Assembly: GCA_021651055.1 (NCBI GenBank)
Contig: JAJHOH010000001.1
Span: forward strand, 2,852,001 to 2,916,000
Length of the DNA stretch: 64,000 nucleotides
Direction of reading: 5' to 3'
From: Candidatus Manganitrophus morganii
GTDB taxonomy: Bacteria; Nitrospirota; Nitrospiria; SBBL01; Manganitrophaceae
Shown here piece after piece: positions 15,985-23,865 of the stretch (positions are counted from its first letter, which is position 1; each line of letters opens with the position of its first letter). The notes beneath the pieces were generated by a model. That model was not told the origin of the DNA, did not search any database, and saw only the letters and a program-made list of their open reading frames with translations. The position numbers and the translations under genes are program-made.

Positions 15985-17091
15985 ATGAAGGAAGAAAATT
16001 TGAACGAAGAATCCGATCCCATTTCCCCTTCCCGCCGCTCGTTCATCCAAATGGCCGGGGCGCTGCTTCCGATCTTCATCGCCAACCCGTTCAACCTCTT
16101 TCGCTCGTTCACTTCCCCCGACGGCGAGCTGCGGCCGGTCCCGCGTCCCAAACCGAACCGGTTCGTTCAGGACGGAAAGGCGTTGGTCTCCGTCGTCGGC
16201 GGGGAAACGATCGACCGGATGGTCCGGGAGGCGGTTGATCTGATCGGCGGGATCGGGCGGCTCGATCTGAAAGGGAAGACCGTTCTGTTGAAACCGAACG
16301 TCGTCTCGCACAACCCGCCGCCGGCGACGACGAACCCGGAGGTCGTCCGGAGCGTGGTGAAGCTCCTTTATGAGGGGGGGGCCGGCAAGGTGATCGTCGG
16401 CGACATGTCGGGGGTGATCCGGCTGCCGACCCGGAAGAATCTGAAAGAGACCGGGATCGAGGCCGCGGCGCGGGAGGCGGGGGCGGAGGTGATCGACTTC
16501 GACGACGCCGAGTGGATCGAGGTGAAGCCGCCGCAGGCGCAGTTGAGCGGGAAGATTTACGTCGCCCGGCCGGTTTATGAGGCCGATCTTCTCGTCAACG
16601 TCCCGGTGGTGAAGACCCATCAGAGCGCGACCTACTCGATCTGCCTCAAAAACCTGGTCGGGGTGACCCACCCCCGGAACCGCCCCTATCGGGTGAACCC
16701 CGCCCGCTGGGAGGAGGTGGTGGCGGAGATGAATTTGGCGGCCCATCCCGACCTAAACATCGTCGATGCCACGACGATCATGGTCGCCGGCGGCCCGCAA
16801 GAGGGGCCGGCGGAGAAGACGAACATGATCTTCGCCAGCGGCGATCGGATCGCGGCCGACGTTGTCGGGCTCGGATTGATTAAACACTTCAACCGCTGGA
16901 AAGGGGTCGCTGAGATCAGCGTCTGGGCGCAGCGGCAGATCCGCTACGCGCAGACGATCGGGCTGGGGGTGAAGGAGGCCGCGTCGATGAAGATGATCGC
17001 GAAGCGGCTCGAAGGGGACGAGGCGGTTTTCTCGGCATTGATCGCGAAGATCGAATCGGCTCTCGCCGAGGGGCCCGAGGGGGGATCATAA
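15985..17091 (+). CDS. DUF362 domain protein with twin-arginine signal
   Basis: 368 residues. The N-terminus carries SRRSFIQMAGALLPIFIANP at residues 16-35, a twin-arginine export signal, so the protein is probably folded, and perhaps given a cofactor, before export. The rest is a DUF362 domain: GKTVLLKPNVVSHNPPPATTNPEVV, a GAGKVIVGDMSG loop, ADLLVNVPVVKTH, YSICLKNLVGVTHP and NIVDATTIMVAGGPQ. No 4Fe-4S cysteines are present, although some DUF362 proteins carry a ferredoxin tail. Function is unknown. It follows the TerB-domain gene by 51 bases and may share its message. Confidence 0.8.
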   Translation: MKEENLNEESDPISPSRRSFIQMAGALLPIFIANPFNLFRSFTSPDGELRPVPRPKPNRFVQDGKALVSVVGGETIDRMVREAVDLIGGIGRLDLKGKTVLLKPNVVSHNPPPATTNPEVVRSVVKLLYEGGAGKVIVGDMSGVIRLPTRKNLKETGIEAAAREAGAEVIDFDDAEWIEVKPPQAQLSGKIYVARPVYEADLLVNVPVVKTHQSATYSICLKNLVGVTHPRNRPYRVNPARWEEVVAEMNLAAHPDLNIVDATTIMVAGGPQEGPAEKTNMIFASGDRIAADVVGLGLIKHFNRWKGVAEISVWAQRQIRYAQTIGLGVKEAASMKMIAKRLEGDEAVFSALIAKIESALAEGPEGGS

Positions 17092-17108
17092 AAAAGAGCA
17101 TCCTGTTG

Positions 17109-17351
17109 TTAGGACGATTGCCGCTTGCTTAAGACGTTCATCAGCAGCGGGAGGGTGGTGGCCGCGCCGACCAGCAGAAGGGTCCATCCGATCGCCTTCC
17201 GTTGGCTCAAATTAAATCGGTCGGCGAGCAACAACGCTACTCCCGCGCCGAGGAGGGCGCGTGTTCCGCTGATCAGTCCGATTTCGGGGAGCGTCAGCGC
17301 CGCTGTTTTTGCCATTTCGCTTCCTTTTGCCATTGAGAGGATGTTCTTCAT
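17109..17351 (-). CDS. Small hypothetical membrane protein
   Basis: 80 residues. Two hydrophobic stretches (LISGTRALLGAGVALLLADRF and AIGWTLLLVGAATTLPLLMNVL) joined by a short charged loop (NLSQRKA). The ATGs at residues 7 and 13 are alternative starts. No family name is recognised. The gene is convergent with the DUF362 gene. Confidence 0.55.
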   Translation of the reverse strand: MKNILSMAKGSEMAKTAALTLPEIGLISGTRALLGAGVALLLADRFNLSQRKAIGWTLLLVGAATTLPLLMNVLSKRQSS

Positions 17352-17494
17352 GCGGTCTCCTTGCCTGAGAAATTCTCTTATGCTGTTCCTTTTCTTCCTA
17401 CTTTAAACCTCCATCGTCTGGACAACAAGGGTCTGGCTTACATTTCAGGCAATGGGGCTCCGCCCCACGCCCCAAATAAAGGGTAGGCCGGTTA

Positions 17495-17941
17495 TTAGCG
17501 GTCGCGCGCTTTTTCGTAGGTTTCCAAGAACTTTTCCACCGACACACTCGCGACGATTTCGCCGATCACTTCCAGCGGCAGGTTCTCGATCCGCATGAAG
17601 CGGATGCACGACTTTCCCATGTCGAGGTGCTTGCGGGAGAGTTTATAGGCGGCTTGCAGCTTCGCCCCCAGCTTGGCGTCCTGAAAGATGCTGGTCAGGT
17701 AGAGGGAATAGTACCCTTTCTGCGCCGCGATGCCGGCATAGAGAAGGGGCTGTCCGTTGTAGGTTTTGGGATAACGCTCCAGCGGGACCTGATAGGAGAT
17801 CATTCCCCAGTTCATCACTTCTTCATAACCCTCGGGAAGCGCTTCCAGGATCACGCTTCTGACTTTCATTACAATCGCCCGGCGGTCCGCCGGAAGTTCA
17901 CTGAGGTATTCTTCTATCGTTTTTGCCTGACTTGAAACCAT
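17495..17941 (-). CDS. DUF1801 family protein
   Basis: 148 residues. The frame matches the DUF1801 (YdhG-like) fold: IEEYLSELPADRRAIVMKVRSVI, PEGYEEVMNWGMISYQVP, LLYAGIAAQKGYYSLYLTS and GKSCIRFMRIENLPLEVIGEIV. Proteins of this family are small, soluble and of unknown role. It stands alone, with no operon partner at close range. Confidence 0.8.
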   Translation of the reverse strand: MVSSQAKTIEEYLSELPADRRAIVMKVRSVILEALPEGYEEVMNWGMISYQVPLERYPKTYNGQPLLYAGIAAQKGYYSLYLTSIFQDAKLGAKLQAAYKLSRKHLDMGKSCIRFMRIENLPLEVIGEIVASVSVEKFLETYEKARDR

Positions 17942-18065
17942 TCTTGCCCACTCCTATCAAATTCTCATTGAGGGTGATTCCATTTCCATCGACGCAACGC
18001 CCCGACCCTCGGCAGGGCGATGAGCTTTCTTTGCCGTTGTCGTCGCTGTCATTGATTGTCCAACC

Positions 18066-18650
18066 TTATCGTTGCACCGCTTCTTGTCTGATTTTTAATA
18101 ACTTCTGCCAGAAGAGATATTCGGTCTCCAGGAGACGGCCGATGTACCGTTCGTTCCGCGCCACCTTCAGGTGAAGCTCCGGCCTCCCCGGCAGATAGCA
18201 GTAGAAGTCGATCGATTGAAGCGGGATGACGGCGAGGATGTGCTGCAATTGGCCATAGTAGTAACCGGGGACATCCCCGGAGGCCGCCACCTTGCGATAC
18301 ACACTCTCTCCGCATTTTATCTCCACCACCGCCGTTCCGTTCGCCGCCACACCGTCGACGCTCGCCCTCAGCCACTCCTGTTTCACGCTTTGCAGGCAGG
18401 CCGGTGTGAAGGCGACCCCCACCTTGGTTTCGTAGCGTTTTCTCGCCTCCGGCTCCAGCGCGTTCCCTCTTGCCATCGCCGCATTGGGGCGGGTGTTTTC
18501 CCCGTTGCATTTTTCCTGCAGCAGGTCGTCGGCGCTCTTCCAGGGATTCTCCCCCATGATCGTCGGCGCATCGGAGGCTCCGATTCCTTGACGGCGCCAT
18601 TCCAGCCACTCCGGGGTCCCTTGTTGAAGATGGATGGTCACGTACGGCAT
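18066..18650 (-). CDS. YqaJ-type exonuclease (lambda exonuclease-like)
   Basis: 194 residues. Matches the YqaJ viral recombinase family: QGTPEWLEWRRQGIGASDAPTIMG at residues 10-33, PNAAMARGNALEPEARKRYE, then the nuclease core SVDGVAANGTAVVEIKCG near residues 117-134 (D...E-x-K) and YYYGQLQHIL. The catalytic D-E-K set of the PD-(D/E)xK fold is present. Such enzymes resect double-stranded DNA ends, normally beside a phage annealing protein. No such partner is present here, so it may be a phage remnant or a domesticated nuclease. Confidence 0.75.
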   Translation of the reverse strand: MPYVTIHLQQGTPEWLEWRRQGIGASDAPTIMGENPWKSADDLLQEKCNGENTRPNAAMARGNALEPEARKRYETKVGVAFTPACLQSVKQEWLRASVDGVAANGTAVVEIKCGESVYRKVAASGDVPGYYYGQLQHILAVIPLQSIDFYCYLPGRPELHLKVARNERYIGRLLETEYLFWQKLLKIRQEAVQR

Positions 18651-18665
18651 GCAGCGGCTCCTCTA

Positions 18666-18743
18666 AACAAAAAATGGGTGAGAGTACGTTTGGGCTGATT
18701 GCGCGGCCACTGCCCTCCATTGTACTCTTACCCATCCTTTTTT
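18666..18743. terminator. Bidirectional terminator-like hairpin
   Basis: TGGGTGAGAGTAC at 18675-18687 pairs with GTACTCTTACCCA at 18722-18734 (13 bp with one G-T pair); the loop can fold further through GGGC/GCCC. TCCTTTTTTCC follows on the plus strand and ATTTTTTGTTT on the minus strand. It lies 25 bases before the YqaJ-type gene, so on the minus strand it could end upstream transcription or attenuate this gene. Confidence 0.6.
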
Positions 18744-18823
18744 CCTATGACTACTTTCTAAAGCGTCTTCTTCCTTAGGTAGCCGCCTTCTTTGCAAAAG
18801 AATGTCCTCTGTCATCCGAACCC

Positions 18824-19024
18824 TCATTCGCGGTTATTTAGAATGAAGAAGATGAAAAAGGCGGATGCAAAAGCGATCAGCACGAGGAGCCTTGCCCAAT
18901 GAATGACCCGCTTCTCCTCTTCTCCGGAGATCACGCCGAATCCTTTTCCTCCGGTGTAGCGCAGAACGAGGACGAGGAGGCCGAAAAGAAAAAGCAGAGC
19001 CACATCGAGCGCGAAGTGCTTCAT
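18824..19024 (-). CDS. Small membrane protein (intact copy)
   Basis: 66 residues with two membrane helices: VALLFLFGLLVLVLRYTGGK and ARLLVLIAFASAFFIFFILN, joined by a charged loop (SGEEEKRVIHW). Not recognised. The first 43 residues recur in a truncated copy at 20129-20272, and a foreign-looking gene lies between the two copies. No strong ribosome site is seen. Confidence 0.55.
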   Translation of the reverse strand: MKHFALDVALLFLFGLLVLVLRYTGGKGFGVISGEEEKRVIHWARLLVLIAFASAFFIFFILNNRE

Positions 19025-19058
19025 GGGTTGCTAATGTATCCTTTTTTATTCCAGTAGG

Positions 19059-20132
19059 CTACTTCTTCTCTGTCGGAAACTTTAGGCCGATATTACCTGG
19101 ATTTGATTGGCCGAGTTCCGGTGGGATATCATCTTGAGTGAATGGGAGGCCATCTTTGCCAACGCTGAAAAGATAATAAGCCGTTTCCTGATCAAGAAGC
19201 TCATAATGAAAAGGTTTTAGATTGTCTTTTGTGCTTATCATAGGATCATTTATACCAATCGTTTGGTTAGGTAGCATAGACTGTCTTAGGGTCTCAAGAG
19301 ATTCCGGGTACTTTCCATTCTGAAGTTTGTAGAACTCAATTGCCTGGACTAAAGAGTTAAGATGCATTCTGGCAAAAGTCTGATTGACGTCTTTAAATGA
19401 GTTCGAGGTGAAACTGAGATAAATGAGTATTCCATACGGTAAGATGGTACACAAGAATGTACCGCCAAAACCGATAAGGGCGACCCTCCTCCCTCCTCTC
19501 TTTTTCATAGTAAGGCCCCAGACAATTGCAATGAGACCACACAAGGCTCCGAGCAGAGGAATGAACGAAGCAAAGGCAACAACATATGGTCCTCTTCCTA
19601 TTTTTTCTTCAGTATCTTGGGCAGGTTGTTGGGTCGGTACCACTACGCCAAGCGGTTGCTCCACGTTCTCAGTATTTATTGAGGCGAGTCTCATATATTT
19701 TTGGAGATTATAGTAGTATACGGTTAAAGCAATAATTGGAAAGGAATATCTCAGGGCATCTTGAGATCCTGGTAGTTCGATTTTCAGAAGTTCGATTGCG
19801 GCGTTTAAAAAGGACAAGTAATAAACTAAATAGGCAATTCCATAGATAAGCACGATGAGTGGAACGCTTAGGCAAAGATAACGCTCCAAGAAAAATTTCC
19901 CATCACCCTCCTGATTTGCCCGAAATGAAATGTTCAGCCCTACGAGGGTAACGCAGATATAGGCGAAGATGAAAAAAAGGTGTAGAGATGTATAGGGACC
20001 TCTGACAACTGAACCCGAACCGACAATCATATGAATGATGGCCGATGTGACGACGTAGTTAAACTTCTGGCGCTCGGATAGCTTTCCAGCCTGGAGATCA
20101 GTTGCGAGTTTTGCCGGATTCCAAAGATTCAT
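19059..20132 (-). CDS. Hypothetical multi-pass membrane protein with pseudopilin-like tail
   Basis: 357 residues from the ATG at 20132, which has AGGA six bases upstream; the frame can also be read from a TTG at 20150. There are about six membrane helices in the first 260 residues, a Pro/Gln-rich loop near 170, and a soluble C-terminus. The tail (FARMHLNSLVQAIEFYKLQNGKYPESLETL ... YYLFSVGKDGLPFTQDDI) strongly resembles the soluble part of type II secretion GspG-like pseudopilins. Codon use is AT-richer than in the neighbours. The gene begins exactly where the upstream small membrane gene copy breaks off, a sign of insertion. Confidence 0.6.
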   Translation of the reverse strand: MNLWNPAKLATDLQAGKLSERQKFNYVVTSAIIHMIVGSGSVVRGPYTSLHLFFIFAYICVTLVGLNISFRANQEGDGKFFLERYLCLSVPLIVLIYGIAYLVYYLSFLNAAIELLKIELPGSQDALRYSFPIIALTVYYYNLQKYMRLASINTENVEQPLGVVVPTQQPAQDTEEKIGRGPYVVAFASFIPLLGALCGLIAIVWGLTMKKRGGRRVALIGFGGTFLCTILPYGILIYLSFTSNSFKDVNQTFARMHLNSLVQAIEFYKLQNGKYPESLETLRQSMLPNQTIGINDPMISTKDNLKPFHYELLDQETAYYLFSVGKDGLPFTQDDIPPELGQSNPGNIGLKFPTEKK

Positions 20133-20272
20133 GCGTATTCCTGAAACCAAACCACCCGCCTTTCCTCTTCTCCGGAGATCCCGCCGAATCCTTTTCCCCC
20201 GGTGTAGCGCAGAACGAGGACGAGGAGGCCGAAGAGAAAAAGGAGAGCGATGTCGAGCACGAAGGGCTTCAC
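20129..20272 (-). pseudogene. Truncated copy of the small membrane protein gene
   Basis: From a GTG at 20272 it encodes 47 residues: VKPFVLDIALLFLFGLLVLV, then YTGGKGFGGISGEEERRV, matching the intact protein at 18824-19024, then five or six unrelated residues and a stop. The second membrane helix is missing. Its TGA overlaps the ATG of the 357-residue membrane protein gene, so the break coincides with the edge of the inserted segment. Confidence 0.65.
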
Positions 20273-20317
20273 CTTACCCAAACGGCAAGGTACAACATTC
20301 TTCCAACCGCCGTATTT

Positions 20318-20653
20318 CTATGCTGCGTCATCCGGACCATCGGATTCTGAGGGTCGGCCGATCGCGTCGGTAAAGATCGGCGGTTGAGGTGAGGAAGCGC
20401 GCATTGCAACGGCCGGCGGCGGTTGGTTGCGGCCCCCGCCGAGACGATAATGGTACTCCGCTTTTTTTCCGAAACGCGTTTTCTTTTTGCGGTTGCCGAC
20501 GCGCTCGTAGTGTTGGGCCATCCGCGCGTACCGGTCTGCAAGGTAGAGATGCAATTCGGGATTGAGGTTGCGCCGTCCCGTCGGATCGACCACCCAGCGA
20601 AGGAGGTGGATCCAGGCCACATCAAATCGTAGTTGCCAGATTGTTGTTTCCAT
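20318..20653 (-). CDS. Hypothetical protein
   Basis: 111 residues. The first 75 residues are helical with many aromatic and basic residues (WQLRFDVAWIHLLRWVVDPTG, HLYLADRYARMAQHYERVG), followed by KAEYHYRLGG and a proline-rich tail. No catalytic motif or family is recognised. A GC-rich composition like the core genome separates it from the AT-richer genes on both sides. Confidence 0.5.
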   Translation of the reverse strand: METTIWQLRFDVAWIHLLRWVVDPTGRRNLNPELHLYLADRYARMAQHYERVGNRKKKTRFGKKAEYHYRLGGGRNQPPPAVAMRASSPQPPIFTDAIGRPSESDGPDDAA

Positions 20654-20887
20654 CGCTCAGCCTAAGCGAGTACAGCAGGTGAGTCGGTCGATTCAGTGCT
20701 ACTGATCGATCACATTCGTCTAGGAGCCACCGGCATCCCAGAACGGAGTTAATAGGATCACCTGGCCTTGCATTACGACAAATGTATTATTGCAAGACCT
20801 GACCCTGGCCTCGATAACGTTTTAAATCACCGGAAGGATGGCTTCAATTCGAATTGGGATGTCGCATTATTCATCCGAATCATGTTT

Positions 20888-22171
20888 CTACTTTGGTACA
20901 AAAAGTGTTTTAATCGCTTCACTGAATCTTTCTGTGCTACGGAAAATATGAAATAAAGGCCATTGTTCTAACTGTTCTTTTTTTAGTTCTCCAGCAGCAA
21001 CAGCTCGAGGTAACAAGTTAAATAATTCGTCCTCTTGTTTACGAACGGCACAAAGTGCAACTTGAAAAATAAGTCCGCAGGCGGACCAGTCGTATGACTC
21101 TAACACCTTTTCTATTTCTTCTGATCGTCCCGAGTCACGTAAGGTTATCGCTTGATTAATACAAACAATTCGCTTTGAAACATCGTTTTCGAATGTTACC
21201 GTAGATGCGTACCTGGCAATTTGATCTACTAATTCATAGCGCTCTTCTAATAAACCATCGAATGTGGTATCTATGAGGAAGTCGTCTGCAGAAGCCACTG
21301 TATCCTTATCCCATTTTCGCCAGCACTGTTGGAGAAGTATGATACCGACTATCTCTATAGTGGTTATAGCTTGGCTCAAGTACTCGCGTTCAACAGGTAA
21401 CCGTTCATTTTTAACTGCCCCATATTTTTCGACTAATTTTGGATCAACTCGTTCTAGATAAACCCGATTTACTATTCCTTGGTTATGCACGATCAGATTT
21501 CGCCTCTGATCTGTTTCAATGACGATTGGCCAGAAATCATCAAATATTGTTAAATCAATTTTTAGCCTCTTAGTGAAATACCGAAACTGTGAATCAAGGT
21601 CTTGTCTTAGGACAGAATCAACTTCCTTGGCAACTAGAAATGCTTCAGCTTCTTTTACAGAACCGATTTCTCTTAATTCGGCAAGTGATAAGCTACGGTC
21701 TTCGGCTGGCATAGCTTTGGGAAATCGCTCATAGAATGCATGGATTAAATTGGAAATGAGTGCTTCCAGATAGCTTATTAAAGATACGAGCACGCTTGTA
21801 CTAAGAAGTTCTTCTTGTACAGGTGCTGCTTTGTGGTAGGAATTTAATGCACGAAGGAACTTTTCCTTGTTCTCTGGATTTTCAAAAAGTTCTTTTGCTA
21901 TAACCGTTTTCATTTCTTCTCGGCTAGGAGATGTAATGCTCTCATTATGATTTCCGGATAAATCAGCAGTTTTCTCTTCTTCTTTTTCCTCAGAGAACAG
22001 CTCTGCAGGTATAAGGGATTTCAATGTTTTAATGAGAGAATCCATTGCTGATCTATCATGTTCAGCAGCGACACTGCCTATTCGACTATTAAAGACTCTC
22101 AGCGCCTGGAGATTCATAACGAACTGCTGCGCCATTAGCTCGGATTTATACTTTTTGCTCTCAGCTTCCAT
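20888..22171 (-). CDS. Orphan HEPN-domain protein, possible RNase of a defence or stress system
   Basis: 427 residues in a clearly AT-richer stretch. Residues about 125-270 look like a HEPN domain: a helix LVSLISYLEALISNLIHAFY, then ETDQRRNLIVHNQGIVNRVY with the R-x4-H motif (Arg224, His229). In many HEPN proteins this motif is the RNase active site. The flanking halves are helical and unrecognised; a low-complexity EEKEEEK patch lies near residue 62. HEPN proteins of this layout occur in abortive infection and toxin-antitoxin systems, but no nucleotidyltransferase or antitoxin gene is adjacent. The role is inference. Confidence 0.6.
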   Translation of the reverse strand: MEAESKKYKSELMAQQFVMNLQALRVFNSRIGSVAAEHDRSAMDSLIKTLKSLIPAELFSEEKEEEKTADLSGNHNESITSPSREEMKTVIAKELFENPENKEKFLRALNSYHKAAPVQEELLSTSVLVSLISYLEALISNLIHAFYERFPKAMPAEDRSLSLAELREIGSVKEAEAFLVAKEVDSVLRQDLDSQFRYFTKRLKIDLTIFDDFWPIVIETDQRRNLIVHNQGIVNRVYLERVDPKLVEKYGAVKNERLPVEREYLSQAITTIEIVGIILLQQCWRKWDKDTVASADDFLIDTTFDGLLEERYELVDQIARYASTVTFENDVSKRIVCINQAITLRDSGRSEEIEKVLESYDWSACGLIFQVALCAVRKQEDELFNLLPRAVAAGELKKEQLEQWPLFHIFRSTERFSEAIKTLFVPK

Positions 22172-22404
22172 TAATTTAAAAACTCATATCGTGAAAGAGA
22201 AATATTGGATCGATATAATCTTTTATGGCGTAATTAGGAAGAAACTCTTCCCACTTTGATGCACAAGGATCTATACCATTGCGGAGAAGAATGTTACTCT
22301 TCTTTAAAAAAATTTGCAATTATCCTTACGGTGTCGAACGCATGAGGATTAAAAGATATCTGGTCTGTAGGAATATTTATGTAAAAAAGAATGAAAGGCT
22401 TATG
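22172..22404. other. AT-rich spacer after the complex I operon
   Basis: No gene is supported. A 6-bp stem (AGAAGA/TCTTCT) at about 22289-22308 is followed on the plus strand by a T/A run. Nothing certain ends the nuo message here; the spacer separates it from the HEPN gene on the same strand. Confidence 0.3.
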
Positions 22405-23865
22405 TTACCGCGCCGCCAACCCCGTAAACACGCTGGTGGCAGCAACAGAGAATTCAATAAACGGCTGGGGCCAGACGCCAAGGAGGATCACGCCGGCAAT
22501 CCCGGCATAGATCACCACTTTCAGCGGCATCGAGAGATGAATGGGGGTGGTCTCTTTCGGTTCGAGGGTGTAGATCTTCTTCACCACGATCAGATAGTAG
22601 TAGAAGGAGATGATCACGTTGATCAGGCCGACCGTCACCAGGAAGAACATCTTCTGGTGGACGGCGGCGGCGAAGATGTAGACCTTGCCGATGAAACCAG
22701 CGAGCGGCGGCACCCCGGCGAGCGAGAGCAGAAAAACCAGCATCGCAAAGGCCAAGAGCGGGGAGCGTCGATTCAATCCCGCGAGGTCGTCGATGTCGTC
22801 GGTGTTCGTCAGGTTCGAGAAGATGATCACCACCGTGAAGGCGCCGAGGTTGGCGAAGAGATAGGTCAACATGTAGAAAAGCAGCGAGTCGCTTCCCATC
22901 TTCGTCCCGGCGGCCATCCCGATCAAAATATTTCCGATCTGCGCGATCCCGGAGTAGGCCAAGAGCCGCTTCATGTTCGTCTGGGCGATCGCCGTGATGT
23001 TGCCGTAGGTCATCGAGAGGACGGAGAGGGCGGCGATGAACCAGGTCCATTCGGCCCGCAGCTCGCCGAAGGTGGAGAACATCACACGGAGAATCAGGGC
23101 GAAGGCCGCCGCCTTCGGGGTGATCGAGAGATAGGTCGTCACTGGCGTCGGGGCCCCTTCGTACACGTCGGGAATCCAGTTGTGGAACGGCACCGCGCCG
23201 ATCTTGAAGCCGAGCCCCACGAAGATAAAGAGCAACCCGAGCATCATGCCGACCGAGTTCTTGTTCGGCATCGCGGCGATCTCGCGGAAGTAGATCGTCC
23301 CGGTGGCGCCGTAGATCAGGCTGATGCCGTAGGCGATCAGCGCCGCGGCCAACACGCCGAGGATGAAGAACTTGATCGCCGCCTCGTTCGACTTGAAGTT
23401 ATCGCGCAGATAGGCGACCAGGATGTAGAAGCCGAAGGTCGAAAACTCCAGGGTGATGAAAAGGGAGAGGAAGTCGTTCGCCGACGCCATGAACATCATC
23501 CCGATCGCGGCGAAAAGAACCAGATAGTAGTACTCTCCCCTGAAGAGGGGAAGCTTCTCGACATAATTAATGGAAACGAGGACCACCAGGATCGTCGAGA
23601 CGAGGATGAAGATCTTAAAGAAGATCGCCAGCGGATCGAGGACGAACATGCTATTGAAGAGGCTGCCGTTCTTACCCTGAATCGCGAAGCCGACGAGCTG
23701 CGCCGTGATCAGACCCATCCCGGCGATCGAGAGATAGCCGAGCTTCGTTTTCGAGACCTTCGGCCAGATGAAATCGATCGCGAGGACGACGCAGGAAAGG
23801 AGCGTCATCCAGAGCTCCGGCGCCATCAACATCAGATTAAGGTCAGCCCAATTCAACGGCTGCAT
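22405..23865 (-). CDS. nuoN: NADH-quinone oxidoreductase subunit N
   Basis: 486 residues, about 14 membrane helices. NuoN is one of the antiporter-like proton channels of complex I. Key features: LFITLEFSTFGFYIL (the glutamate of helix 5), FKIGAVPFHNWIPDVYEGAP, TTYLSITPKAAAFALILR with the helix 8 lysine, NMKRLLAYSGIAQIGNILIG and SLAGVPPLAGFIGK. Length and motifs are normal for the family. It is the last gene of the operon; its ATG follows the stop of nuoM with no gap, and the ribosome site AGGAGGAAAG lies inside the nuoM end. Confidence 0.93.
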   Translation of the reverse strand: MQPLNWADLNLMLMAPELWMTLLSCVVLAIDFIWPKVSKTKLGYLSIAGMGLITAQLVGFAIQGKNGSLFNSMFVLDPLAIFFKIFILVSTILVVLVSINYVEKLPLFRGEYYYLVLFAAIGMMFMASANDFLSLFITLEFSTFGFYILVAYLRDNFKSNEAAIKFFILGVLAAALIAYGISLIYGATGTIYFREIAAMPNKNSVGMMLGLLFIFVGLGFKIGAVPFHNWIPDVYEGAPTPVTTYLSITPKAAAFALILRVMFSTFGELRAEWTWFIAALSVLSMTYGNITAIAQTNMKRLLAYSGIAQIGNILIGMAAGTKMGSDSLLFYMLTYLFANLGAFTVVIIFSNLTNTDDIDDLAGLNRRSPLLAFAMLVFLLSLAGVPPLAGFIGKVYIFAAAVHQKMFFLVTVGLINVIISFYYYLIVVKKIYTLEPKETTPIHLSMPLKVVIYAGIAGVILLGVWPQPFIEFSVAATSVFTGLAAR

